Source: Nepenthes gracilis (Eukaryota > Streptophyta > Magnoliopsida > Caryophyllales > Nepenthaceae). From it: a DNA stretch of 64,000 nt. A program made the translations under genes and the position numbers. Shown here one piece after another: positions 49,891 through 62,869 of this stretch. Numbering within the stretch: position 1 is the stretch's first letter; each line of letters begins with the position of its first letter. The notes beneath the pieces are model-generated. The model had not been told where the DNA came from. It saw only the letters and a program-made list of their open reading frames with translations, and searched no databases. Location: contig BSYO01000036.1 of the NCBI GenBank assembly GCA_033239525.1, positions 1,882,126-1,946,125 on the forward strand, read 5' to 3'.

Positions 49891-52800
49891 TCACTGTCCA
49901 ACAAGACCTTTGTAACGAGCATAAGACCCGACAATCACGAATAGAGCAGCACAAAAAACTCCGGTGACAATGACCACCTGGCAACATGATGACGAAGATA
50001 ATCAAATGAGAACTTTGGGTAGGAGAAACTTGTCATCTACTCGGTTAATCCAACGGTTGAAAAATCATCGCGTACCCATTTAAACATGTAGCCATAGCCT
50101 GTATTCCAAGTATAAGGTATATTCACGCCAAAAATTCCAGCCACCAAAGAATAGATGGACAAACACAGAGTTCCTAAACTTAGAAACAGCTCCAACTGAA
50201 GAAAAAAAAAAAAACAAGTTTGAAATATAAATAAATTCTATTGTATAAAAAATCAAATGTTGAGTGCGAACTTGCAGGAGGCAGGGAGCACCTGAATCAA
50301 CTGATTTCGGTGATTGTCAAGCTGCAATATGGAACAGGAGCTTTATTTAGGTAACAAGTAGGTCAATACTTCAAAACTAGTAGCACATTTGATGTGTTGC
50401 ACCGAATGAGAATAACAGCTGATATTTTAAATATTCAGTATTGGAAAAATAGCCCAAAATATCATCGTATGGGTGACCTATCATGATATATCGGCTAATA
50501 CAACAAATATGTGTCAGCCAATTTGTATTTTTACTATTTTATTTTTTTTGTTTTGCTTGATTCTAAGAAGCTTAAATCCCATATTTTAAAAAATAATAAA
50601 ATATTAAATCTTTTAATAAATCTAAGCCAGTGAATCTATATGTTTTGTAAAGGTATAAAACATAAATAGAACAAAAATATTAGTCAATCAGTTTATTTAT
50701 TTTATTTTATTTTTGTTTGGCTCTTTGAAGCTCAAATTTACACATCTTAAGTATATATAAACTCCTAAATCTTCTATAAAATCAAAAATACATATTTTTA
50801 TAGATGTACAAAGCATTCATAAGTTAAAAGTTTTGAGAAATTTTTTAATGACCTAAAAGGATATTAGGATTAGTTTATACGTTAATGATTAAAAATTGTT
50901 ATATAGGTAAATAATAATTAAGAATGGTCAAATTTTTGTCAATTTGATGTGGTCATAGGAATTTTTTTTCAACTCTATGATATTTGATACTAATATGTAT
51001 CACCCGATACAGTCACAACCGATATCAATATTTTTATCTATACTTTCTCACCTACCTGTATGTTGATGTAATCTTCAGTATCATCAATGTACTCTCGAAG
51101 CTGCAAGCAATCAGCTCAAGTTCATGAAATCCAACTGTTTAGCAATATAGAATATGAGGAAAGCAAAACCCAAACAAGAATGAAGCTAAGATTCGTAGGA
51201 AGATGGGCAATCTTCACACATGCTTGTTATCTACTGCTTATTCTAGGAGAAGGCGAGTTGGACATGGTTAGAGATAAGAAAGATATAAACCTAAAAATAA
51301 TTGAAGTGGGCTGATAAAAAAACAATTTAAAATTGCTTCTACTATTAGAACATAATGCACTAATTCGAGTAGAATGCTGAAAGTAGATTCCTATAACCAT
51401 TCTAACCAAGTAAGAATTAAGGCTTGTTATTCCATGACCCATCAACATATTATTCTAAGGCATATATCACAGGATAAGATTGTGGCATAAATTGCATAAT
51501 ATTCTTTACTCATGTGGGAATGAGACTCATGTAAGGAACCAGGATCAGCAGAAAACTAAAGAATAAATTTAAGACTCCTCAATGGTATCCAACTAGGGTA
51601 GATATAACACTGATGATTTGAATACTCAAAGATGTTTTATATGCAAATGAGAAATAATACTCATACACCTCATATATAACCCTTTTACAGCTTTCATTAC
51701 CTGCAAAGGTAGGGAGGATGAGTTCATTTTAATTTTAATTTTTTTTTTTTTTGAAAAACCCTTCTTTCCATATCTGGAGAAGAGTTGTATAAAGGTTGTG
51801 AAAGTAGGGGGCTGTATGCTAATAGCAACAACCTGCAGAACATCGATGAAGGAGGAGTCCCTACACTCTAGCTGCTTTTTGGCGATGTAAGCACTCTGCT
51901 TCATGGGTCACGTCAGTGGTCAGCCAGACATCAAGGCCAAGAGGAAAGCTCAGGCAGCTAAGTTAGTGTTTGGGACCATTAATGTTTCCTAATTTTATGT
52001 TTAACTGAACAAAGTACCATGAAAACAATGTGTTTGTTTGTTTGTTTTTTTTTTTTTTTTTTTTTTGGGGGAGGGGTTCAGCAATATTGTTTTTATGAAA
52101 AATCTTACTCTCTTTGTTTTAGGTTTACAAAATCATGGAAATCACAGAACATGGTGATTACTGTTAATAAAGTAACTACTTGCATGTTGCTTTGTTCTCA
52201 ATACCTTAGGGGCAAAAATACCCCTATTCAACCTCTTGTCTTCCTCTGTGGAAAATTTCAATTTTAATATTTGTGACTTTACATATCTTTGGTGGTTTCA
52301 ACTAACAGTTTAGTGGCCTGATCTTGGGTTCCAAATCATAGAGAAACTTTTATAACGACTTTGACCTGAAACTGAATAAAAGAGAAACAGAGATCTGAGG
52401 AGGCTAATAAAAATCAAGTTGGATAATGTAGATTATGGACTGCCCGCTTGGAGGCAGAAAGAACTGAGTGTGCAGAAGGCCAACATTGACCCCAACTAAA
52501 GAGGGTTTTTTGAGCAGCATGGTAGCAGCAGTGAGGATGGCATTTTGCTGCCATGGCAGTGTCAAACACCATGAAAACTTGTAATTGAACAGACCATCAT
52601 TGGCTTTCGTGAATGTAACTAAAATGCTAAAAAAATAAAGAGGCTGCTTTACATTTGTGTGATAGATTAGAAAGATTGGTATGGGATTAAATAAAATTTC
52701 ATTTGATATTCATATCCTTTAAATGGTTGTTGATTGGTGCTTGTCTCTTCAGGTTACCACTGATTTCAGGGAACAACTTCATGACTAGTATCTTTATACA

Positions 52801-55800
52801 GTAAAGGACCAATTTGTGTTGAATGGGGAAAAACACAGGAGATTAGGAAATACTTTGAAACCAAACATGTTTATCGTTCCAAAGATTACTAAAAATAAAG
52901 CAAGATTTAACTGAATACAAAAAAAAAAAAAAAAAAAGGCTTTGCCAGGCAAGACCTATGAAAATGATGACGACCTCTAATCAACTGGATTTGGTACAAA
53001 ATTGAGTGACTAAACAAAACAATCTAGTAAAAACTTGACCAAAACAAACACGCCTATTGGGGATGAAGCTTGGATTTCTCAGGGTGTACTGATTTGAGAC
53101 TAGAATCAATTCAAACCTTAGAGAATAGCTTGACTCTAGCTTCAAGTCATTACAAATATTATATTTATTTAGTGGTTATAAATATTATAATTATTCATAA
53201 ATATTATAAATATATTTCACATCGACATTGACAAAAAAAATACCGGTTAAGAACTTAACATCAAATAAAAATAAAACAAAAACTAGCCTAAATTTCAATT
53301 GCAGAACCTTGCTAGCTTGCTAATAAGAAAATGCCAAGCAAAGTATAAGTAATGAAAACATCCACTAAAAAACAGAAAATATTCTTACAATCCACAGCAA
53401 GCAAAAGCCCACACCAGCCACGATGGATCAGTACAGACATGGCAAATCATATGCCCTAATACCATGAAGAGCGTTCAACACTAATAATATAAGAGTACAT
53501 TCCAAGTATCTGCTTAACATCCAAATAAACAATCTAAGCCATGTCTAGGGTTTTTTTTTTTTTTTTTGGGTGGGGGGGAGCTAACATTCTAGAAACATTC
53601 TGTCACCTATAATGTCTATGGTGGAAGAGGACAACAATATGTCAATGTGAGCCACAACAGTTTACATACTTTCAAACAAGAAGACTAATATTATAACAGA
53701 GTTCAGGGAATCTTGGAAACAATCAATGGAGATACACTCTTTCCATAAATTTAGCTGCAGAAATAATTCAACTCAGCATACTTCCACCTAAACATTAAAG
53801 TGCCACACTACATTTGTCTCAGGAAAGTCAAGAGTTCATTGCAACCGCAACCATAAACAATATTCACCACACAAAATGCTCAAGACTAAGGATTCCCACA
53901 GCAAAGACCACTCATTTGCTTGATCACTAGCATATGTGAAATTCATAATCAATTGGGTCATTAAGCTCTTGAAAAGCATAATGGATGAGTTATCAGTTCT
54001 ATAAACATATGAAACTGTATGATGATAAGATTCCAAGCAATCGATAACCTCACATTCCAAGCATGACAACCACTAATGTAAATATTGGCCGATATATATT
54101 AGTATTAGCCCCCTGATACCAATTTTTTCCAAAATAACAATAATATTATGATATGTTACTATATCAATGATACATAGTAATCATATTGACTGATATGGCA
54201 CTATTGCTTATGATTTTCAGAAACTTTTTTCTTCAATATATTCAAGGATGAGACAAATTGTCTGATACTGATATTTTCACACATGATGACCACAATTATT
54301 CAAGAATTCCTACCAAGAAACACAACTATCAAATGTCTTTCGAAACAGTTTTCAGACTTCTGATGGTTGTTCAAAGAACTAAGATCCTCAGTTCCCTCAT
54401 GAACAACACCACCGAAAAACGTGAGATTTAAAATCCTCAGGACAAATGAATCGATTACCCAGAGAACCAACTACACAAAAACTTATCAGAAGCCACCAAT
54501 TGCGGTGGCACTTTCTATTTTAATTGTAATAGCAAGTCAATTGTACATTGATTTTTTATTTCACAAATGTCCAGAAGACAAAGCACATATGGCTGTGAGG
54601 AAATGGTGCTGAGGAGGAACTTCTAATTCATCCTCACATCTTTTTCGCTCTCACTAAAAATAGACAAAATTTGCTCTCTAAAAATCTGAAAATTTATAGG
54701 GTACTGATTCTTTTCTTTTCTGACAGGTCACCAACTAGGTGATTTTCATCAGCAGCCACAAACATGGCTTATATCCACGAGAGATGTACTCCACCAGTTA
54801 AAAAGAAAGGAAAAGACAAAGCATTTTGAGATTCAAATATTCATGTACACATACCGTTGTTAGCTTGTTTAATGTGCCATCAATTTGCATGAAATAAGCC
54901 TGCAAATACATTAACATCCAGTGAGGATAACAGTTCTTTCTCTACTTCTCTTTTTTATATATATATTTTTGTTCATGGAGGGAAAAATCTATTCAAAAAG
55001 TATCACTTTAAGATAACTTTCTAAACAGCAGATGACAAACTAAAGTGGGAGAATATTGTAACCTCAAGTAACATCTCCAGCTCCTCAACATCATTCTCAT
55101 CTCCACGATATGTGCCCATACTTGCCCTACTTGCTCTTGATATTTTTGAGCCTATGGTAGGCGAATTAGGGTACCAATTGGCAGGACCTGATCCACTAAC
55201 AGGGGAAGCAGAACCAGACAACTTTCTTGACAAGTAGAGGTCAGCCATATCATCATCATCATCAAGAAGTTGTTCGAGCTCATCTCTCACCTGCAGTTGA
55301 TCATATCACAACATGACTTCCATATTTATGTTAATGCATGTCCTAATGATTGCATGGGCTGAGAACCCAATTTCTGGCCACATGCTATTTCCATCTCATC
55401 AAACTAATAGATTCATTGCCTTTTTTACACACTGACAAAAGAAAGAGAAAAACAAGAATCCAAATATGTGCAGCAAAACTAACTATAGCAAAAAACGAAC
55501 TCCAATATCCAGCAAACAACTTTCCTTTTTGATTATATATTTTAAGTGCTAAAAAAATGTATTTGCAGGTCAGAGAATAAAACACAAATGCCACAACATC
55601 GTAGCAATATATAAGTACAATGTACTGGATTTGATAATACCATTCAAAGAGTATTTCCAGGTGGCTAAGTAGCCAAGATCTTGGATTTGGGCTACATTTG
55701 CTAGAATCGTTATGACAAAAGGTTTAATGGTCTCAATATGGTTTCAAATTGAGATTTTAAGGGATTCAGTTTAGAAAAAATGACTCAAGCTGATGCATTT

Positions 55801-58800
55801 TATGCAAGAAGATGAGATGAATTGACATGGAGGATTATAAATCAAATGGGTTCAGTGAGCAGGAAGGCTTTTGTTGATGGCCATGGTGGTTATGATTTTG
55901 AAGTGTTCTGGTGGGAAGTCAGAAACTGATTGTAGCATTTAATGAAGTTCTTCGTCAAACGTGATGGCCTTAAGCAACAATGAAGCTAGCAGCAGCAACG
56001 ACAATGACTAGTAGTGTCAAAGCGAGCAAGTGTGAGGTGTCAACATGGCACGACACTATTTGAGTCATGTGAGGCATTAGTTCTTGGCAAGCACAAGCAC
56101 TAGAAGTTGTGCTTGTGACTTGGTGGATACAACATTGACTTGGCGATGGCATTGTCATGACCCTTGACCGAGCAAATAAATTAACGACATCAATAAAAGA
56201 ATTATACATAAATAATCAAAATCTAATATCCCAAATTCAGGTCGGACATTTCATACCAATACCAAAGCATCAGAATTAAATATATATTGCAGCAGTTATA
56301 AGATAGACTAACTATCTCCCGGTCAGCCTCAAAACAATATTATACCTGTTCAATTCATAAATCTTTATAAGGAAAAAATCTGAACAAATACCCAAAAATA
56401 TATGTAACCACAAAAAACCATACATGACATACATTTGTTTTTCCGGCCTAAAGATTACAAACGGCAGGACTTAAAAAGCGTAGATATCTAAAACAATATC
56501 AACCCTTAATGAAATAATGACAGGAAAACAAAAGCCTACATCAATCTTTAGTTCAAATCTTGCAAGTATCCATAATCCACTATTCTAGAAAGGTTAGAAA
56601 ACTATTACAAATTGTGAGTCTAACGTTCAACAAGAATATACATATACAGACGATATACAAATATATGTAGTAAAATAGGTGGAAAGACAAAAAACCATAA
56701 ATTACATATGAAAAGTCCAAATTTCTGTTAAATACATTCCAAATCATAATTTCAAACAAATAGTTTGAATAAACAAATATTTCACAAAATGCAAATCATA
56801 CGAAGAATAATCAAAAGGCCAAAATATGTAGAAACATGCAAAAACATATGAAAATAAAAGCATGTCAAAATATAGGAATCAAGGGCCAACGACTTGCACA
56901 CCGACTCATCAAAAGGCCAACTTTAAAGAACATGTTACTCATATTTTTGATGACCTTAGGCCGACACACTATTATTCAAGACTTATAGATGGGCCATCTA
57001 CATTACCCTATAAATGGAGTCAAATGCCTTTTTTTTTTAACTTGTGTATGATAGATACATTTTTCAAGTATATATAATATATTAAGACATGCCAGAATAT
57101 GAATATAAGCCATCAATTCATTTACAATAGTTCTCATTTATTAAATAAAGAATTCTATAACAAATATACAAAACGTTTCCAACATCTAAGAAAAGTATAA
57201 ATATCACAAAATAGAGTTCTCAATAAATACTTGAATATAAATAACATGTAAGGTTAAATACATCAAGTATTTTAGGCTTTCCTTTATAATATCTCAATAT
57301 CAAATATATAATCTTTCAAAATACCCATGTGTTTGGTAAAAACAAATGAAATCTTAAAATATTCTATAAAAACCAATGAAATTTCAATATGTTCAATGAA
57401 ATGCATATGTGTATAATAATATTTGAAAAATGGGTGTAAATAGTAACACATATATATTTAAATAAGAATTGGTAGTAAAATTGAAGGATTTAAACAATAA
57501 ATCAAATAACAAGCTTAAATATACGTACATTAAATATTAGATTTAGCAAATCTGATACAAAATGGCTCCAAAATCCCTTTCCTTCTCCTCCTCTCTCTTT
57601 TTCTTCCTCTTCTTCTCTTCTCTTTCTCTCTCTTCTCTCTCTTTTCCTATGCAAAATGACCAACTAAGCGCAAGAGCCCTTTATACACCCAAATCAATAA
57701 ACAAGCGCCAGCCGAGTGCGTATTAAGCACCATTTATATCTATATGCATGCACGAGCACTGTATCAAGCGCATCTTAGACACAGACTATTCTACCCAAAT
57801 CGCACATTAATGCTCTATAGACGTCCAACAGGCGTGAATATTTTGCCTAAAATACGCATGAGTGCCCAATCATGCTCGCCTTACTCGCGGAGTTTCTGTC
57901 AGAAATGCGCACATATGTTACACTTGCACTAATCAAGCACTAATCTTATTTTCCTAAAAACTTAATTCTCCTCAAAATTTTCATTATACAATTATTTCCC
58001 ACATTAACCAAATGCATAATAATTATGATATCATAAACATAAATGAAAAATCAGATGTTACAACTCTATCCTCTTTATTAAATTTCGTTCTCGAAATTGC
58101 TTATTTTATTGAGCAAACAGATATGGATAGTTCTTTTAAATCTCGTTCTCACGTTCCCAAATTGTTTTCTTGTATGAATGATTTCTCAAAAGTATTTTTA
58201 CCAATGGAATTACCTTAGTAAGCAAAACTTGATCTCGCCCTTTCAAAATTTGAACTAGAATTTTAATATATATCAAATTCTCATCAATTTATAGTGGTTC
58301 ATATTTTATGATATGTGAATGATCAAAAACATAAATCTAAATCGTCTTAACAAGAAATACATTGTGACGATTGATCGAATTGGGAGTTAAGGTTGATTTA
58401 TAAGCTATATCTTTGACTCACTGTAAAATTTCAAATGGCCTGATAAACCTTGGTTTCAGCATCCCTTTTATCCCAAATCTCAAAATACCCTTCCTAGGTG
58501 ACACCTTCAAAAATACGTGATTGCTCACCTGAAAACTCAAATCAGAACTCTTGCAATTTGCATAGCACATCTGCTGTCTTTAATCGACTATCAAACGATA
58601 CCGAACTAATTTAATATTGTCCGACGTCTCTTGAATTATATTGGGATCTAAAAACTTACGATCACCAAACTCTTCCAAATTGATAGAATACCAACATCTT
58701 TAATACAATACCTCAAATGAAGCTATCACAATGCTAGACTGATAGCTGTTATAGTACGCAAATTCAGCTAACGACAAATAATTATTCTGATACTTTAATA

Positions 58801-61010
58801 TAAGACTTGAGTCTCCATCAGAAACAATTGAAACTAGAATCCCATATTATCTCATAATTTCATAGATATAAAGTCGTGCCAAACAGTCTCTTGAAAATGT
58901 GGTCCTCCTCAGAATAAAATGTGCCAATTTCATCAATAGATCTACGATCACGCAAATAGAATTATGATTTTTCGATATCCTAGGCAATCCTGACACAAAA
59001 TTTATTGTAATATGTTCCTATTTCCATCTAGGAATAGGCAAGGGTTGCAATTCTGCCCAAACCACGCACGAGTACCCCATAATATTTTTAAAATGCATAC
59101 AAGCACCACATCATGTGCACCTCATGTGTGCAGCTTCTATTGAAAATGCACAGAGGTGTTGCACTTGTGCCGATCAGGTGCTAATCTTGTTTTCCTAAAA
59201 ATTTAATCTTCTTCAAAATTTTCATTGTCCAATTATTTCTCACACTAACCCAAAGTATAATAACCATGACATCGTAACAATAAATGAGAAATTGGGTGTC
59301 ATAGGCATTGTTGACAATTTCATGGGCTATTAGCATGAGTCAATGCTATCAACATGGACGACAACATTGTCGATGCATGCGTAGACATTGTCAGCATGGA
59401 GGGACAACATTGTTGATTGCTATTTTAATATTGGGTGAAGGCGTTTGCAAAGGATGACATATTATCTAAGGCACAGAGAGGACTGAAGCGAGTCCTAGGT
59501 GGGAACATGAAATCATAGCAAAGTCAAGTCTGATCACTTTATCAATTCGTAGAGATATGCCATCATGAGAGTCAAAGGGTTTTAGTATCTTATCCTATAT
59601 ATCCCATAAAAGCTTAGAACCCTATATAGGGGGAACCATGATGTCAAGCTCTCCATCATCTAGAGATTATCAAAATGCATCGAGTACTAGATATTACGTA
59701 AATGAGCTACCCTATGATGAGAGTCAGGCTCTAGGGCATGTTAAGAGGACAACATAGGGTCTCAATGAGATTGGGGTCATGTGACCACTATTTAGCAAGT
59801 GTAGATAGGCATTGAGATAGTTGTTACTGCCCTGGGTGTGATTTTGGCACCAGCTACCATCTATAATACTAGAGGGGATAGTCCTCTAAGGCAAGAGGCA
59901 CTTTGAGCACCTCAAGTTGACTGAATGCTCTTAATGGTACAAGCACGAAACAAGACAACACCATGCAACATGTGATTGAGATTAGCTAGGTAGGTCACTA
60001 GTTGAAACTTGCGGGTTAGGATGTTATCATGCTTAGGTAATCAAGATGCATTATGAGGCAAGTTGTGTTTGTGTCAGGAGTACTACTGGACACATGATTC
60101 ATTATACCAAAACAAGATATGGAATTTACAATGAAGTAAATAATTCGATTGAAATAATAGAAAGCCAAGTGTTGTGGAAAATGTGTCATAGACTCGAGTT
60201 ACACATTGGAAGGCCAGCAAGTTTCTGATGTTGGCAAGGAGAAAGGGGTGCACCATGTGTTGAGTTGATAGATAATAATCTGATGTGTGCATCTGATTAA
60301 AGGAGGAGAGCCTATCAATGAGGCGGGCACTAGCTAGATGGTGAGCGAGGCATTAAAAAGCAATTCAAATGCTGCTAGTAGCTTGACGCCTCATACTTGA
60401 GGTGAATGACACAGGACTCGTTGAGATGGGTATGATTTGCAAGGCCTACAATCATTATAATGTAGGATGAGAATCTTCACATAGTTATAAAGCACAATAA
60501 ATAAAACAAGATAAATTAACTCATAAAAGTGGTTGGATAGCTTGAGATTCTAACACCATATGTCACCAAATAAATCCTCACAAACATATATAGCAAAACA
60601 AACGAATCTCATAAATCTAATTTAAAGGGGCGACATAGTTCAACAAAAATTTATGCACTACTCCTCACTTGTAATATCTACATTCAAATCAATCTCCTAA
60701 TTTGTTTTATTTCTAATAAGCTATATCCTATAAAACAAAAAGATAATAATAAGCTATATCAACTTATAATAAACACATATTGATGGATTTGATGACATTT
60801 CCAAGATAGGCCCACTAGCAGTTAGTGTTGAACTGCACCTATGTATAGAAAGGTACACCTTGGGCTGTATTTTGTCACTAAACTTACTTCACACCTTAGC
60901 TTCCTAGTTCATAGCAGAGAAGATTATAGCCGTACCTTTTGAACACGAGCAGTCAACCTTGTCATTGCACTCTTCAACTTCCGAACCCGATCCAAGTTCC
61001 GACTACTAAT
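49891..61010 (-). CDS. MRS2: MRS2/CorA-type magnesium transporter, 3' seven exons (partial)
   Basis: Mg2+ channel of the MRS2/MGT family, closest by eye to the MRS2-4/MRS2-I branch. Minus-strand exons: 61010-60936, 55290-55063, 54899-54855, 51100-51056, 50321-50292, 50195-50076 and 49977-49891; together 209 aa, in frame at every junction. Visible: [20 protein letters not shown] then [23 protein letters not shown] (the long helix), [43 protein letters not shown]. Membrane segment 1 ends AGIFGVN, then NIPYTW. Segment 2 is [16 protein letters not shown], and the tail [11 protein letters not shown]. The family signature GMN is GVN here (GTG at 50126-50124). The N-terminal exons were not found up to 64000 and must lie further right. 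Two introns are large, 5645 and 3754 bp, and contain repeats. Confidence 0.92.
50405..51045. repeat. ATATCGG-type repeat split by other AT-rich sequence, MRS2 intron
   Basis: The left part (50405-50525) has ACAGCTGATATTTTAAATATT and GATATATCGGCTAATACA. The right part (50980-51045) has GTATCACCCGATACAG, CCGATATCAATATTTTTATC. Both ends resemble the dispersed family, so about 450 bp may have been inserted within a copy. It ends about 11 bp from the exon at 51056. Confidence 0.45.
52040..52075. repeat. T-run/G-run tract in an MRS2 intron
   Basis: A long T-run followed by GGGGGAGGGG. A very similar T-run plus GGGTGGGGGGG lies at 53551-53578 in the same intron. On the minus (sense) strand both read as C-rich then poly(A), perhaps two retroposon tails. 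Confidence 0.4.
54076..54284. repeat. ATATCGG-type dispersed repeat, MRS2 intron
   Basis: About 210 bp with AATATTGGCCGATATATATT at the start, the internal block ATTATGATATGTTACTATATC and GCTTATGATTTTCAGAAACTT, ending GATATTTTCACACAT. These match the copies at 34879 and 44632. Confidence 0.65.
56153..58062 (-). repeat. 3' LTR of the deleted Gypsy element
   Basis: On the + strand it begins TGTCATGACCC and ends GATGTTACA, so in sense orientation it starts TGTAACATC, a common Gypsy LTR start. Its last 200 bp match 59053-59303, and its overall order matches the solo LTR at 40769-42717. Confidence 0.85.
58210..59030 (-). pseudogene. Gypsy integrase relic
   Basis: Minus-strand reading gives blocks in the order of Gypsy integrases: a [12 protein letters not shown] core start (near 58930), SIVSDGDSS (near 58830), [17 protein letters not shown] (near 58780), [20 protein letters not shown] and PRFIRPFEI in the C-terminal part (near 58500-58430). 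Several in-frame stops show that it is dead. The integrase core lies upstream of the C-terminal GPF/Y-like segment as expected. Confidence 0.85.
59053..59303 (-). repeat. Remnant of the 5' LTR of the Gypsy element
   Basis: It matches the last part of the 3' LTR (blocks TTGTTTTCCTAAAAATTTAAT and TTTCTCACACTAACC). It ends TGTCATA where the other LTR ends TGTTACA, directly before the GGCAT duplication. Confidence 0.8.
59309..60480. other. Uncharacterised repeat-like block in the MRS2 intron
   Basis: Continuous with 55960-56147 once the Gypsy element is removed. It has several repeated ACATTGTCGATG/GACAACATTG-like words and GAGGCATTA phrases at both sides, suggesting an older repeat into which the Gypsy element inserted. 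No coding relic or termini recognised. Confidence 0.35.
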
Positions 61011-62386
61011 CTGCAAAATACAGCATATTAAACATATGAAAGAGAAGACAAGGAGGAGAGAGAAGGCAAGCAATGGGAAATCAGGACACATCGTAAGTGA
61101 TTTTGATGTAATTAAGAATACAGACATGAACAGAGGTAAGCAAGAATTCCACAGAGTATTAGATGGATATCAGACGAAAAAGCCAACATTTTGGCCAGTT
61201 AACATGCCATTATTTAGACGAACAAGATTCTGGGCAAGAGAGACATATGGTTATGAAACCTATACACTTATATGATGGTTACAGCTAGACAAGACACAGT
61301 AGAAAAGCCTCAGATTCATTGATGAAAATATTGGTATCGGTATCGGTATCGGTCATATTAGTATCAGATAACATCCTAACCTGCAAGTATCAGTCACAGA
61401 AAAGCCTCCATAAAACGTGTGATAGGTGAATAAAAACTATCCAACTAGATGGTAAGTAAATCTATAAACACTAGTACTAAAACCCAAAATGGTGAAAGTA
61501 TTGGGTTGCAATGTGATAGCCTAACAGTGTCTCATTTGAGGTTTTCTTTTACCCGATAATTTTTCAATTTTAACCCTCTATGTTCCTTTGAATTCAATAA
61601 GGGGCAATAAACCACAATTAGTGTCAATACTAAACCCCATTGATACCATATATTTAACTAGGGGCCAAATGTGCAACACGATCATTCTTACACGAGCATG
61701 ATGCCATAATGGCCCTTATGTTTGCTGACAATATGCCAGCAACGCAATTTAGAATAGTAATTGATATACAAACAGAGTCCCACAGGCCACAGCATCCAAA
61801 ATGATGTGATACAATCCAAAATCATTCCATTAGATTTGTCATGTAATTCACATCAGTTTTAGATTGTGTCACATCATTTTGGGACGCTTTACTTCTATGC
61901 ATATCAAAATAATTGATATAAAATTTTTTTCAATTCTGCTTGATCCAAGGCAAAAGTATCCTGCAAAAGTTGGACTTCAGTCACATTTTTCCATAATACA
62001 TCATGTCAAGCATTTGCAAGCCTGTCTTTTCCATCTTATTGCGTCTAAACTCATCAACTCATGTATTTTAGGAATTTGAAATTTTTTAAGTCTTCTCTCA
62101 TAGTAACTTATATAGTTACTATTTCCAACGTACTATGGAAGTATGAATGTGCTCATACTTCATAGTACTTATATATGATAATAATATCACATCACAGCTA
62201 AACTTTATTTTGTACTTATTTTTAATTATCCATGCATTATTAACACTATTAGCTGACTAGTATTCAACAATTTGGCAAAGGACTAACTCCTACTAAGTCA
62301 AATGGGCATATGAATCCTCTTTTCCATCATTCCACACAACTTGTCACCCATTATCACAAAAAGAAATTGAAATAGCTAAATGGTGA

Positions 62387-62584
62387 CTTGCAATGAATTT
62401 TGTCATTGAAGTCTCAGGACCAAAAGACCGGCTCTTTGTTGAGTTGAAAGGAGTGATGCAATTGAACCTCCTAAAGCAATATCCTTACAAGGTTGAGCTA
62501 TTGCCAAATACTATTTCACTCTACCTAGCACAAAATTTTTTCTAGTCCTACCATTCCCCTCCCAATACCTCTGGCATCAACCAA
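62387..62584. repeat. Direct repeat, first unit
   Basis: It aligns with 62673-62869 at a constant spacing of about 286 bp. Shared blocks include GATGCAATTGAAC, GCCAAATACTATTT and AAAATTTTTTCTAGTCCTAC, ending CATCAACCAA. Confidence 0.85.
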
Positions 62585-62672
62585 GATAAATGATGGTGTG
62601 CAATATCCCTTAGCCATAGAGCCCAGTTACTGGATCAATCCTACACCACAATTAGAAGAAATTCTGTATCTG

Positions 62673-62869
62673 CTTGCAACGAATTTGGTCGTTGGAAGTT
62701 TCGGGACAAAAAGAGCAGCTCTTTACTAATTTGAAAGGGGAGATGCAATTGAACATCTTAAAGCAAAATCCTCACAGGGCCGAGCTACTGCCAAATACTA
62801 TTTTACTCTACCAAGCATAAAATTTTTTCTAGTCCTACAGTCCCCTCTAATACCTCTGTCATCAACCAA
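62673..62869. repeat. Direct repeat, second unit
   Basis: Second copy of 62387-62584, with scattered substitutions and no large gaps. The units are separated by about 88 bp that are not shared, so this is an old local duplication rather than an active array. Confidence 0.85.

Larger units (their letters stand above)
56153..59303 (-). mobile_element. Deleted Ty3/Gypsy retrotransposon in an MRS2 intron
   Basis: The insertion is bounded by GGCAT on both sides (56148-56152 and 59304-59308), a good 5-bp target duplication. It reads on the minus strand. The 3' LTR is complete at 56153-58062 (1910 bp), an integrase relic occupies about 58210-59030, and only the last part of the 5' LTR remains at about 59053-59303. 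Gag, protease, reverse transcriptase, RNase H and most of the 5' LTR are gone through an internal deletion that joins integrase to the LTR fragment. It lies wholly inside the intron between 60935 and 55291 of the MRS2-type gene and is in the same orientation as that gene. Confidence 0.85.
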
